Assembly: GCF_000003605.2 (NCBI RefSeq)
Contig: NW_003124922.1
Coordinates: 41,510 to 105,509, forward strand
Source of the DNA: Saccoglossus kowalevskii
Lineage: Eukaryota; Hemichordata; Enteropneusta; Harrimaniidae
Direction of reading: 5' to 3'
Length of the DNA: 64,000 bases
The notes beneath the pieces were generated by a model, which worked only from the letters and a program-made list of their open reading frames with translations, had not been told where the DNA came from and did no database searches. Positions 34,511 to 46,312 of the stretch are shown one piece after another. Every line of letters begins with the position of its first letter. Positions within the stretch are counted from its first letter, which is position 1. The translations under genes and the position numbers were made by a program.

Positions 34511-37500
34511 TGTGTTATAGGGATCCTGTGGTATTTTATTTCTGTTTCTTGAATTTCAAGTGCTGAAGTTAAGCCAGAAAATTTTGAGAAAATTCGCGAA
34601 CATGTGTCCCCCCCCCCCCCGAGGTATAGATAGCAAAAAAAAATCTTGTTCTTCAGGCGATAATTTGATCATTGTAGATCACTTGCTGTGACAGTGCTGG
34701 TTGGTATCTCTTGGACACCGTACATCTTGTGGGGTAGTGGACTTAGCTTAGCACTGTGTGAGATATCAGCTGATGTGTCCGTCTTTTCGAAACTAATTTC
34801 TAATTGCTACGGACATTAGTAGATTTAATGTAATATAATAGTTTTGGCGAGTTTATTAATGGTAATTTAATGATTGTCATAAAGGAGTAAATTTTGTATC
34901 AATAATCATATTTGTATATCACTAGGACGAATTGTACGACATAGGATTAGTCATATTATAACTGTGGAGAGCTGTTTATTATATTTGGTGGTACATAGCC
35001 TAAGGTGTGTCTTGGTCGGTGAGTTTTTGGTGTGTACAATTCCATTTTTAAAAACAATGAACGTACGTGTCCAGTAATAGTATTATTGATATAGGTGTTT
35101 TATTTGAGATTGTGTATCTTTTCAGATTCTAAGCTTGGTTTGGAAGGTAAAGATTTGTTAGATTTCGTAACTCAACAACAGAATATAGAGCGCGAAGAAA
35201 GACAGAGGGAACGTGAGTCCAAAATGAGTAGAGATTGAGAGAGGGCTTGAAGAGAAAAAGAAGGCTATGCAGCTTGAAGCTGATAGAAAATAACAGCAGG
35301 TTGAGTTTGAAGAAAATGAAGCTCAGCGAAAACACGAGTACACTGATTTAGCAAAATCACCTAAGCTTCCTGCTTTTGTTGATGGGAAGGATGAGTTGGA
35401 TAGCTATTTGTTGCGTTTTGAGCGTTTTGCTGCAAGCAATGAGTGGGATAAATCCAAATGGGACACGTCAAGTGCGTTGTTAACTGGTAAAGCTTTAGAT
35501 GTATATTCTAGGCTTTCAGATATGGCAGCATCCAATTATGGGTTGGTTAAAGAAGCTTTGCTAAAAAGATATGAATTGACGGAATGGTGAGAGTTGTGAT
35601 CAGTGTATAGTCAGGCTAAAAAATTACTTTCTTAAGTGGATTGAGTTGTCTGGTACGGATAGGTCATTTAATGCTGTATGTGACTTGATAATTAAGCAAC
35701 GGTTTATTGATTCTTGTTCCAGGGATGTATCCATGCGCATGCGCGAGAAGCAGCCTAGAACTCTTCATGAGTTGGCTAGTATGCTGACCGTTACTTAATT
35801 GCTCATGACAGTTGACCTCCCCTTGCGACTACCCATGTCTAAAATCTCAGATGCCGGGTGGTTAGGAAATTAATTCTGATGTTCAGTGCTATAAATGCAA
35901 AGTGTATGGTCATATGTCTCGAGAGTGCAAAGTGAGGCCTTCACAGGGTTACGGGGTCAGATGTTATAATTGTGGCCGTTTGAAACACAGATCTGTTACA
36001 TGTCGATTTTCAACAAGGTTTGGTGATAGGCCTAATGTGAAAAAAGTCGGTGCTGCTGTGGTTGATTTAGGTGGTGATGCAGAACAGGAAAGTGAAATTA
36101 GTGCAGTATGTTTAGTGCAACCCAAGTTCACAACCAAAGCTGATATTGAATCTTGTATTGATGGTGGTGAGCTTTTGTTGGCGGAAAGAGAATACCACTA
36201 GTCCATAATGCCTGTTTCCAAGAATCTGTTAAATCTAAAACCAAAATGCCTGTGGTGAAAGGAAGGATTGGAGAGAAAGTGGTTACCACATTGAGGGTCA
36301 CTGGTTGTAGTGGTGTGGTAGTAAAAGGAGACTTTGTTAGTGACAACCTGTACACTGGAATGTGTTGTATGCACGTACTGTACCTATAGCTAAGCTATAT
36401 GTAGACACCCCATATTTCACTGGTGAGGTGGAGGCACAGTGTTTGCCTGATGATCCTGATCCACAATGGCAAGAAATTTGTGCTGTGGTTACTCGTGCTA
36501 TGGCTAAGAAAGGTAACAAAATAGTACCTTTGTGTGTACATGACAGGGGTAAGTCATAAGATGTAAATAGGGCTCAGCTAGTAAAATTGCAGCATGACTA
36601 TCCATCTCTCAGTAAATATTGGTCCTTGAAGGAACCTAAGTTTAAAGGTAACCAGGAAGTTATGTTTCTGCAGAAAGGCGGTATACTATACAGACAGTTT
36701 ACTCATCCTCGTGTGAATCAGGGTAGGTCTGTTAAGCAGATGGTTGTACCTATGCTATTGCGTACCCAAGTCATGATGGTGGCGCATGATTCGATAACGG
36801 GAGGGCATATGGGCGTAAAGAAAACTAGTGATAGAGTCCTGAGCAATTTCTACTGGCCAGATATACATGGTGACATAACAAGATTCTGTATATCTTGTGA
36901 TATTGTCCAGAGAACGGTACCTAAGTTCCACTTCAGAAGATGCCACTGATAGATGTGCCGTTCAAAAAGATTGCCATTGATTTAGTTGGTCCTATTCACC
37001 CTCCTAGTGAAAAAGGGCGTAAGGACTTCTTGACATTAGTAGACTATGCTACCAGGTATCCAGAGGCAATACCCCTGAAACATATCAGTACAGAGGATGT
37101 AGCCGATGCACTGGTTGATATGTACAGTCGCCTAGGTATACCAGAGAGATTTTACTCAGTTTGTGTCAGAGTGTATGTGTGAAGTTTCTCATCTGTTGAG
37201 CATTAGACAACTGTCAACCACCCCTTATCATCCAATGTGTAATGGGCTGGTTGAAAAGTTTAATGGTATGTTAAAAGCAATGTTGAAGCGTTTGTGCAGT
37301 GAGCAGCCAAAGCAGTGGCACCGCTACATCAATGCATTGCTATTCGCCTATAGAGAAGTGCCCCAAGAATCAACAGGTTTTGCTCCATTTGAGCTGATGT
37401 ATGGGAGGACTATCAGAGGTCCTATGCAAATTTTCAAGTAATTCTGGACAACAGAGACTGAGGAACCGAAAATTTCAAATAGTTATCAATATGTGTTTGA

Positions 37501-39249
37501 GTTGAGAGCACTTGGACGAGACACTGAAAATTGCACAGGTAGAGATGCAGAAATCCCAGCAACGGTACAAGCACTACTATGGTAGGAAGGTGAAAGTTAG
37601 AAGGTTTCAACCTGGACAAATGGTTCTTATTCTACTACCAACTGATAGTAACAAAGTGATAGTGTGATTAGTGTAAATGACTACAGAGTAAAGGTACGTG
37701 TAACGTACAAAACATATCATGCTAACTTGCTGAAGAAGTATATTCAACGAAGTGAGCAGAGTAGTGAAGCTGATGACAACCTGCCTGTCTTGGGCATTGC
37801 TAGTGCAGCTGTCATAGAGTATGAAGAGTCTTTAGATGAAGATGCTGTAAAGGATGATGACTTGTTGTTGCTGAATTCTTGCATGTCAAAAGAGTCAGTA
37901 GCTGACGTGAAATATGGCAGGAACCTGACTCATGATCAGGAGCAATCAGTTCTCTGTCTAGTGCACGAGTATAAGCACATATTTACAGACCTACCTGGCA
38001 CTACCAACCTTATCCAGCATCGTATTCAATTGCGAACCGATGAACCTATAAGATTGAGGCCTTACCCAGTGCCATTTAGTGTGAGAGAGTCTTTGAAAGA
38101 GGACATTCAAAGTATGCTGAAAATAGGAGTTATGAAGGACACCGAATCCCCATATGCATCACCTGTCGTGATAGTACGCAAAAAAGATGGGTCGAATCGT
38201 ATATGTATTGACTTCCGAAAGCTAAACAAGGTAACAGTGTTTGATCCAGAGCCAATGGTGATGGCAGATGATACAGATTTTGTCACCCAAGATGGTACCT
38301 ACGAGTTTTTGAAAATGCCATTTGGAATGATGAATTCTGGTGCAAACCTGGTCCGTGGTGTCAGAAAGATGTTGAGTGCGATGTGTGAGGTGGTTAGTTA
38401 TGTTGACGATATTTTGGTTCACACCATCACTTAGTGTGAGCATTTAACTGCACTCAAATAGTTGTTCACCAGGATGGCTGATGCTCAGCTTACTGCTAGA
38501 CAATCCAAGTGCATAATAGCTTCTGATGTTATTGATTTCGCCAGTCATCGAGTTGATCACGAGGATTATGTAAAAAAGGTTAGAAATGTTCCTCGGTCCA
38601 CGTCTAAGAAAGAAGTCAGGCCGTTTCTTGGTCTAACTGGGTTTTACAGGAGTATATACCTAACTATGCAGCTATTGCAGTACCATTAACTGATTTAACA
38701 AAGAATGGCCAACCCATCAAAGTTATGTGGGGAGAAGCACAAGAGAAGGCTCACCGAACTCTTATTCACGTAATAACCAGTAAACCTATATTGAGGTTGC
38801 ATGATTCACACAAGCCTTACGTGTTGCGTACAGATGCTTCTGATGTTGGGATTGCAGCAGTCCTGTTACAAGGTCATGATGGAAAGTTATTCCCTGTGAG
38901 TTATGCTAGCAAGAAGTTGTCACAAAAAGAATAGGCATATTTGACTATCGAAAAAGAATTCTTTGCGATCGTGTGGTCTGTAGAGAAGTATATGATGTAT
39001 TTGTATGGAACCCAGTTCATTCTCCAGACAGACCATCAGCCGTTATTGTATGTTGACAAGGCTAAATTCATCAATGACAAAGTAATGCAATGGGCAATGT
39101 TTCTGCAGAACTACAGATTTATCGTTGAATGTATTAACGGCTCAGATAACCATGGAGCTGATTTTCTAAGTAGAGCAGTTTAAGGACTATGTAACAGAAT
39201 TCATCTCTTGTGCAGAAACTTTATAAGTTTCCTCTTGAAAGAGGAGTGA

Positions 39250-39420
39250 TGTCATGAATTCTTATTATTTATTCTTACATTAATTTGGTAAGTGGTTTTA
39301 CGAGGTGCGCTCTCTGTGGCAGGATGAAATTACACAGGTGGAGCTAAGATGTCGGAGTAGCTAGCCAGGACTGGTGGTGAGTGATCTGTCGTACTGGTTT
39401 TGTTATAGCGTTCTGTGACA
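39250..39420 (+). repeat. 3' LTR of the Gmr1-like element
   Basis: 171 bp, TGTCATGAATTC to GTGACA. It is preceded by a purine-rich tract (GAAAGAGGAGTGA) that would serve as the polypurine tract, and followed by TTGGA, the same 5 bases as before the 5' LTR. Confidence 0.9.
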
Positions 39421-39569
39421 TTGGATAAGAGTTTCTATGTACCAAATTTCATTGAAATCATTTGAAATATTTATTGATATTGAAAAATCCAATGTTATCT
39501 GAAATAAATTATTAAATTTATGTCACCGGGCCACGCGATATATTATATATATACAAGGCAACAGCCTCG

Positions 39570-39960
39570 TCGGAGACTCTGCCCCGGACTGACCAAGACT
39601 CTCGGCTTGTGGAGCTCTCTATGGGACCAAGGACTTAGACCGTTTATTACGTATCAAACTTAACCAATTAAAAAAAAGTTTAAAGACATAGGGCATAACC
39701 TTCACACATTCAACATAGCCAATCACACTAAGTACTGGGCACGTCGTTTCTTTTGATTAATCGTTCACTATATTAATAACTGCAAAGACCAACTGTCAGA
39801 AATAGCGGTCCAGATGGCGACGGTTATATCGTAATTAGTTCCAAATCACTGAGTCAAGTTCTGTCCAGGACCTCGCATGAGCCTAAATGATGACAGATTT
39901 AACACAGTCATTCACTAGTAACCAGCTGATTCAGTCAGTCAACAGATGCGCGAAAACTAA
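39570..39960 (-). repeat. Dispersed repeat, inverted partner of 56385-56770
   Basis: The reverse complement of this stretch matches the region after 56385. Shared landmarks: CATGAATT.GTTTT.GCG, CTGTGTTA..TCTGTCATC, CAGTGATTTGGAACTAATTA, GTGAACGATTAATCAAAAGA, and CAGTACTTAGTGTGATTGGC. Similarity weakens beyond AATTGGTTA into a GAGTC-rich region. A TG start, a TTTAATTGGTTA/AATAAAC segment and a following GC-rich part give it a look of an LTR, but no terminal boundaries or target-site duplication could be set. Confidence 0.7.
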
Positions 39961-40159
39961 TTCATGACATAGCACGTTAACAGATCGTCACCTATGATAT
40001 TTACGTTTAGCCACTTTATTCAGCAAAACTTCACACGACAACAGTTTGCTCTATTCTTCAAGTTGTCACTGTGCTGAATTACAATTAAATACACATTACG
40101 AACGTATTAACACATGCCACAAAACGTTTTGCTACTATGGGGATTTATGTACATTAATG

Positions 40160-40395
40160 AAACTAAAATATGGCTTCAGATAATATAGATGTATACCATT
40201 TTGATCACAATATATGACCTGATTATTGTTTATAGTTGAGTGGCTAAACAGCAACAACACGTGTTATCCTTTTATTTAAGTCCTCACAAAAATGAACAAT
40301 GCTTCTAATCCCCATGTACTGTGCACGTTAATTCCAGTAATAATAAAGCTATCACAGACTCTTTTCAGCAATTCTGTAGCTATATTGTAATCTTT
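40160..40395 (-). repeat. Dispersed repeat, inverted partner of 1-232
   Basis: Reverse-complement match to the first 232 bases of the window, with the landmarks given there. The WSC-vWD gene starts about 350 bp downstream, so the repeat is close to that gene's promoter region. Confidence 0.75.
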
Positions 40396-40751
40396 AAAAT
40401 AAGCGGTGACATATGCTACACATTCGTGCCTTGACTGCATGTTAACTCTGATATTTTGGAGTTGAGTATTATATACGTCAATGTTAAACATGTATTAGTG
40501 TCTATGATGTGTAATAAATAACGTATAGTATTAGCTTACGTCGACATGTAAATGGTGTGCCTGTCAGTGGCATTAAATGAATTGTAGTATGGTCTCCTCT
40601 GACTTTAACGAAGTATTTGGTGCGCAAAGATCAAATTCATTATCATTGCCGATTTATATCTCATTAGCATAATCAGTATGCACGTGACAACACACGTACT
40701 CCTTTGTTGTTACCACCAGTGTGGGTGTTGTTGACCACGCATACAATCGCC

Positions 40752-43700
40752 ATGTATCGTTTAATGGTCATCCTGACATTACTGGCCTCAGTTATAGCTA
40801 TGCCAAATCAGGTAAATAAATTGTATTTTTTCATATCAGATGACAGGTAGGTAGGACTGCATCTTCTATTTAAATTAACGTTTTTCTTGTAATGACTGAG
40901 CAGATTTTTCACAGTCAGAAATATTTTTTGTTTTGTTTTTGTCGTTTCGTACAATTGCAATTGATAACATATATAAGGCAACATTGGCAGCAGGGACAAT
41001 AGTAAGTTACAATGACAACGCGCGGCCTGTCTACAAATTTAATGTGATTTGGGTTTGTGTAATACATTGTTGGCAAATCTTGTATCCCAGTAACGGACAT
41101 AGCTCAGTAAAACACCTTTCAATAGAGTTAGGAAATAATTTTGATGGCTCCAATGAGAAATTTATGTGAAATATCGTTTACTTGAAATTACTGTGACAAA
41201 GATGTACATGCGCAATTCAGATCTCTGACTTTTCAAACGGACAAGTGAATGCCTACCACCAGTGATATCTGACATTACTGGCACATTTCTGAAATAATGA
41301 CACGCAGGGAAGACGAAATAAGTTGCTAGATGTCTATTTCTGTGGGTCATTGTATTTACAGCGACCAGTTGTATTTTTACATGTTTCAGTCATAGGTGAA
41401 GATGGGATACATTAGTAGTAATTGTGGTAAATTATGATTAACAGTTTCTTTATTTTGTTCTTTAGGTCTGATTTAGTTTGCTTTGATTTGGTCATTATAC
41501 CCTCCATAGCAATGAAATGAGGGTCGTGGGTGTAAAAATATTAATATTACTCAAGTCAACATGAGTTCACTCAAAGCTTTTAATACATTTTACTGTTTTC
41601 TATAAGCAACACTGAAAGTCACGACTAGTATCGTGTAGTAGAATTGCGATGTAAGACGAGTGTACCGATATTACTTCCTTCCATTCTCTTATTCTACTAT
41701 ACCTATACTCCTATAAACACACAGCATTGTTTGAATATGTATACCCCTAGATTAACTTGTATTTTGTTGTATTTTGTTGTAAATATTGAATACCATTCAT
41801 TTTCTATTCAAAACTAAATTTGTTGGAAGCTTGAAGAACGTTTTCTATTTAATGCAGATTGCCAGCAAAGACTGAATATGAGACGGTCTTTGGCGGCACC
41901 ATTTCATTGGCAATATCCCCATGAAGCATATACAACTAGAGTAACTTAAAAACAACATATATCTGATTTTATTTCAGGGTCTGGCTGAAAAACGAAACAG
42001 TAAGTAACGAATTTAGATTAAATAGTTGCACATGGCATTTTATAACTTAATCATTTACCAATAATGCTATGCATTTGTCAAATGAAGTATTTTACTTTTA
42101 ATTATGTTATTAGCTTAGCTTATGCCTGAATAACAGTACATTACTGTTTGACAGAAAAGGTGGATGTCAAGTATGCAAAACATTTTCAAGTTTAATTTAC
42201 CTATCTATTTTATATCGTCTATATATATATCAGCTGAATGGAGCCAAACTTACATGGGTTGTTTTAAAGATGGTGTCGAAAGGGCAATGAATGCACACCA
42301 CACTACTCACGAGTTGATGTCAGTGGAATATTGCGTTGATTTCTGTAGAACTACAGTTGGTAGCATTTATTCGGGGCTACAGAATGGTACTCATTGCTTT
42401 TGTGGTTTACAATACAACAAATACGGAGAGGCCAGTGATACTGACTGCAACGTACCATGTGCTGGAGACGTGAATGACATTTGCGGTGGTACATTGACTA
42501 ATAGTGTTTACAAACTTGGCAAGTGTAACACTTTATAATTTTTTAATTAGTATTTATAAACTCAATCTTCAATTACACAGAGCTTGTTTAGTTTGCGAGA
42601 TTATATCACATGTTTGAATGACATACCACATTTTCTAAGACACTTCTATTGTTTTTAGCTGTGAGGGCCGTGTGGAGAGGAGATCCACATATGATCACGT
42701 TCGATGGCCATCCTTACAGATTTGAAGGTGTATGCTGGTATACTATGATCAAGGATTGTTCAAACCTGCATCCAGAATTTGAAATCAGTGCAAAATTTGA
42801 ACCCCGTGATGATAGTACGATCGAAGTAATTAAGAGCAGAACAACAGCTATCAATGTTACTGTTGGTAACGAATACGTCTTCATCGACGGTCTTAATGTT
42901 ACTAAAGTAAGCAACAGATTAATAGTTAGCAGGTATCGTTTTATATGTACTCAAGATGGTGGTAATAGTATATTTAGATGTAGATAGATTTCATTCAAAC
43001 CTGCAGACTGACAGCACTTTTGTTTTAGTGTTATCTCGTGCACACTTGTTGTTTTACCCGCCTCTCATACAGCTTTTTAGACTCAATTTACATTCGGTAC
43101 AAAAGCGAACATAATTTGTTGAATCTTGTCTTCAGTTTGGCATTTGAATACATCTTAACCTACGTTCATTTTCGTCAATAAAATCAAAATATTAAAGTTG
43201 CATTCCCACATCCACCACTATTGTATACAATCACATTCTACTGATTATCGTGTTCACTACAAACAATGATGAATTAGGTTAGGTTTTGGAGCACTGAAGC
43301 TAGTAGTGTAATTATTGAATTAAACATATATGTCCTTTTCATTGTGGCAATCTTTAAATGTCATTTTAGTCTATATAGGAGACACGTTCTACACTCAATT
43401 TCAGCATTCTGATGTAAGGGATATTTCATTGAAATTGCAAACAATTCAAAGTCTATCTGGAGATGACAAGGGTCCGTGAGGATTTTTTTTGTAGAGCATA
43501 CTAAGTTCAAATGCAAACATGTTTTGTTTTCATTGTTATTATTTAAATATATCCACAATTAGTTCATTATGTATGGTCAAATGTCCATGAACACACACTC
43601 AAAACCAATTATCGCATCAGTTGACGCATTTGAATAAATCGTTGCTGTGATCTGCAATTGCATGAACTTGTTGCTTTTGTTTCATATTCGCAAATTTTCG

Positions 43701-44671
43701 TAAAATTCCTTTGTTTTTATATTATTATAGTACACTATAGATCAGCATATCATTTATACGTTTACAGGGAAATAGTAAAAAGATGCTGTTGAAGTCACCA
43801 ACAATATCTGTCAAGGAAGACGGATATATGGTGAAGTTGAAATTCATGCTGTCAGGCACAGAATTCATGCTCGAGTGGACCCTGAAAAAACGTATCTTTA
43901 CTGCAAAGCTCTCAGGTTCGAGTTACCGAGGTAAACTATGTGGTCTACTTGGTAACGCCGATGGAAATAGTCTCAATGACTTCCAGAAACCGGATGGTAT
44001 CGTTGTGCATGATGTTGTTGAGTTTGGGGAAAGCTGGAAAAACCATGATATGAAGTGAGTTTTATTATTATGTACATCATTATTGGATATACAATCAACG
44101 TACCTCATATTCTGTTGATGACGGACAAATTTACTATTAACGATTTCTAATGTTGGTATTATTCTGGGCGAATATCAAAATTGGGAATCCCATCTAAACT
44201 ATAATATATATCAGATACACATTATTTATTCACAATAGTCGACGATAGCTCTGACAAAAGGTAGCAGATATGACGTTTGAGTATGTATTTGTTATTGCGG
44301 GTCTGCAAATAATGTGTGACACACTAACTTATACCACAGGGAGGACAGGAACTATAATCAACTGTACGCAGTCTCTATGAGCGGGGAAGGGGTATCGGCT
44401 GGTATCTGTGCTTATACTTGATATAAATACATTCGTCATATACCACTACATTGTTTTTTCACCCGTCGTACCAGTTTTTCTTAAGTTTATTGTTGTTGCT
44501 GCTTATGAATTAGTTGTCAATCATTTGTGTTTTGGAATCCAAATTTGTTCTTCAGTTAAATTTACAGAGTTGTTTTTTCTTTATTTGTATAATGCATTGG
44601 AGCTGTGATTTATATTAACAATATATTTTGTTTATTTTTATTGTAGATGTGATGAGGACTGGAGTGTTTGA
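40752..44671 (+). CDS. Secreted WSC-vWD domain protein
   Basis: Six exons: 40752-40811 (signal peptide MYRLMVILTLLASVIAMPNQ), 41978-41999 (22-nt microexon, GLAEKRN), 42234-42524 (WSC domain), 42659-42906 and 43768-44054 (vWD domain), 44647-44671 (terminal, ...CDEDWSV stop). Splice phases 0,1,1,0,2 are consistent, giving 310 residues. The WSC domain has its eight cysteines (YMGCFKDG, EYCVDFCR, HCFCG, DCNVPCAGDVNDICGG). The vWD domain has WRGDPHMITFDGHPYRFEG and KLCGLLGNADGNSLNDF but no following C8/TIL modules. WSC modules bind carbohydrate; vWD modules mediate extracellular assembly or adhesion. The role of this short combination is unknown to me. The start was chosen as the ATG opening a clear signal peptide. 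An alternative last coding exon lies at 44340. An AATAAA follows the terminal exon. Confidence 0.88.
44340..44421 (+). CDS. Alternative terminal exon of the WSC-vWD gene
   Basis: After acceptor TACCACAG, this exon joins the phase-2 donor at 44054 in frame and reads EDRNYNQLYAVSMSGEGVSA then GICAYT and stop (TGA 44419). Using it would make a protein of 329 residues in place of 310, with a different C-terminus. No polyadenylation signal follows closely, and no donor in the needed phase links it to 44647. It would therefore be either a mutually exclusive last exon or an unused frame. Confidence 0.4.
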
Positions 44672-44764
44672 CGGCCAAAATTATGTTGACTCACAACAAT
44701 GCTTGAATAGCATTACTATAAACAGGGTTTAAAAATATGGGTGTGGTTATGATTATAGTCAAAA

Positions 44765-44770
44765 AATAAA
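44765..44770 (+). promoter_or_regulatory. Polyadenylation signal AATAAA (WSC-vWD gene)
   Basis: AATAAA lies 94 bases after the stop codon of the 44647 exon, the nearest canonical signal. It favours that exon as the usual gene end. Confidence 0.6.
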
Positions 44771-45432
44771 AAATATTATAATGTACATATTGCTTCGTGG
44801 TTCATTGTGTATGGCATCTCACAAACAATACAATTCATGAAAAAACAAATACAATAGGTAACTCGAACCATGACGGCACACAATATATGCAAATTGATTG
44901 GTGTATTTGTGTGAGATGGACAGCGTGCTTGTTTGAAATGTGTACTCATTTATAATAACCATGATAAAAATAAGTGATTCAAAGTCACTAATAGAATGAT
45001 GGTTAGATTCAGCTTGAATTGGCAGACAAAAATTGAATGCCAGTTTGCAACACAAATATTTATTCGGGAATAATGAAATAATGAATTATGTTGCCTTGTG
45101 TATTATATATTTATCTCTGAAATGCTGTGACTAATCATATCTTTATTAGATGATCAGATTCAGGGTGACTTGAATGGCGGCCATTTATTAGTGTTCGCTA
45201 CATTAAAACCGGGTGTCCTCACCTGCGCATGCGCCATAACATAATAGCACTGTCATGTTTTTAGATACACCTCAAAATTGAATATTACCGAATGCTGTTA
45301 TAATCATGAACAAAGTGAAAGTACAATTGATGTCCCTCTAATTCTAAAATTATTTATTTACATCTAATTATAATTCGTTTTCTGGTTTACATTGTTATGT
45401 TCTCAAAAAATAATTCAGATTGTTTGTACCAA
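44771..45432. other. No gene recognised
   Basis: AT-rich intergenic sequence. No frames with domain resemblance, and no repeat structure up to the TTA target site of the MITE. Confidence 0.45.
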
Positions 45433-45435
45433 TTA

Positions 45436-45804
45436 GGCCAGACTTTTATTATCCCTTGTTTCGCGATCCCGCCGAATGAACAGGAGCCGAAAATGAAATA
45501 AAAACAAAATTTTATTTCAGCGTAATTTCTCGCGCCCGCCGACTTTTAAGCGCAAAAAATTGCTAAAAAACTATTACCGTCCGCCGCATAACAAATCCAA
45601 GTTGCATTTTCGTTGGAGTATCATGATAAAAGTACCAAAGTATCGCGCAGACTAGAAACAAAGTTATACAATCAATGATCTCACTCACAATTCTTTGAGA
45701 ATCACACAAATCTAATGACAAAAAAATAATTTTATTTTTTTCCACCCTCCTCAAAAAAATTGCCTTATAAAAACTCGAGAAACAAGGAATAAAAAAGTCT
45801 GGCC
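45436..45804. mobile_element. PIF/Harbinger-type MITE
   Basis: A 369-bp element with inverted ends: left GGCCAGACTTTTATTATCCC then TTGTTTC; right, reversed, GGCCAGACTTTTTTATTCCT then TGTTTC. It is flanked on both sides by TTA (45433-45435 and 45805-45807), a TWA duplication as for Harbinger elements. The interior has no coding frame of note. Its TIRs share only the GGCC start with the 6223-7212 element, so it is a different family. Confidence 0.85.
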
Positions 45805-46091
45805 TTATTGGCCTTGTATCATAAGCTCAATGACTGAGAAAAATATCAAACAGCGCCAGATTGCTGCTCCCACAATATAAAGTACAAATAACACACGACA
45901 TAAATAATACATTATACTCAGAAACAAACACAGAATAAATAAGCAACAATCCTAGCCCAAATAGTGTGAGCGTTATAAAAGATACATATTAAATATAACA
46001 AAACAGAATTTGAACAGATAACTACATAGCTCTGTAATCCGAGATTGACTGAGCTCATAGTGGTTTACAAATCCGTCATATCATACTAGAG

Positions 46092-46099
46092 TATAAAAG
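46092..46099 (+). promoter_or_regulatory. Candidate TATA box
   Basis: TATAAAAG within GAGTATAAAAGGAGCC, followed about 100 bases later by the ATG of a 38-codon frame. A perfect core match by sequence; its use as a promoter is inference. Confidence 0.3.
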
Positions 46100-46195
46100 G
46101 AGCCACGACTCTATAATTGTAGCTTTACCCTATGATCGTTTGTCAATGTTTGTTCACAAACATTTGCTTCGGCTAGCTCTTATCACCTCCTTACA

Positions 46196-46312
46196 ATGAA
46201 TTTTGCTAATCTCAAGCATTCGGCAATATTCGGAGTATGTTCAGAAGCGATAGACGAACTGCGCACGTACGGGACTGAAATGGCATCTATTTTAAATGAT
46301 GTTGTTGTCTAA
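46196..46312 (+). CDS. Possible small ORF (38 codons) downstream of a TATA box
   Basis: ATG at 46196 opens MNFANLKHSAIFGVCSEAID, continues ELRTYGTEMASILNDVVV, and stops at 46310. The base composition is richer in GC than its surroundings, and a consensus TATA box lies 104 bases upstream. I know of no family for it. It could be a first exon, a small peptide gene or chance. Confidence 0.2.
   Translation: MNFANLKHSAIFGVCSEAIDELRTYGTEMASILNDVVV

Larger units (their letters stand above)
34319..39420 (+). mobile_element. Gmr1-like LTR retrotransposon with integrase before RT
   Basis: Flanked by TTGGA target-site copies just outside both LTRs. Internal parts in order on the plus strand: gag at about 35100-36050 (FVDGKDELDSYLLRFERFA, then CYKCKVYGHMSRECK and CYNCGRLKHRSVTC knuckles); integrase at about 36590-37440 (H2C2 zinc region with HMGVKKTSDRVLSNFYWPDI, core IAIDLVGPIHPPSEKGRKDF, and WHRYINALLFAYREVPQEST); reverse transcriptase at about 37900-38430 (RLRPYPVPFSVRESLKEDI, SPVVIVRKKDGSNRICIDFR, YVDDILVHT); RNase H at about 38700-39180 (YVLRTDASDVGIAAVLLQ). 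Integrase upstream of RT is the Copia-like order inside a Gypsy-type element, which defines the Gmr1 group. The element is full length but dead, with roughly ten breaks. LTR divergence is about 6%, so it is not ancient. Confidence 0.92.
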
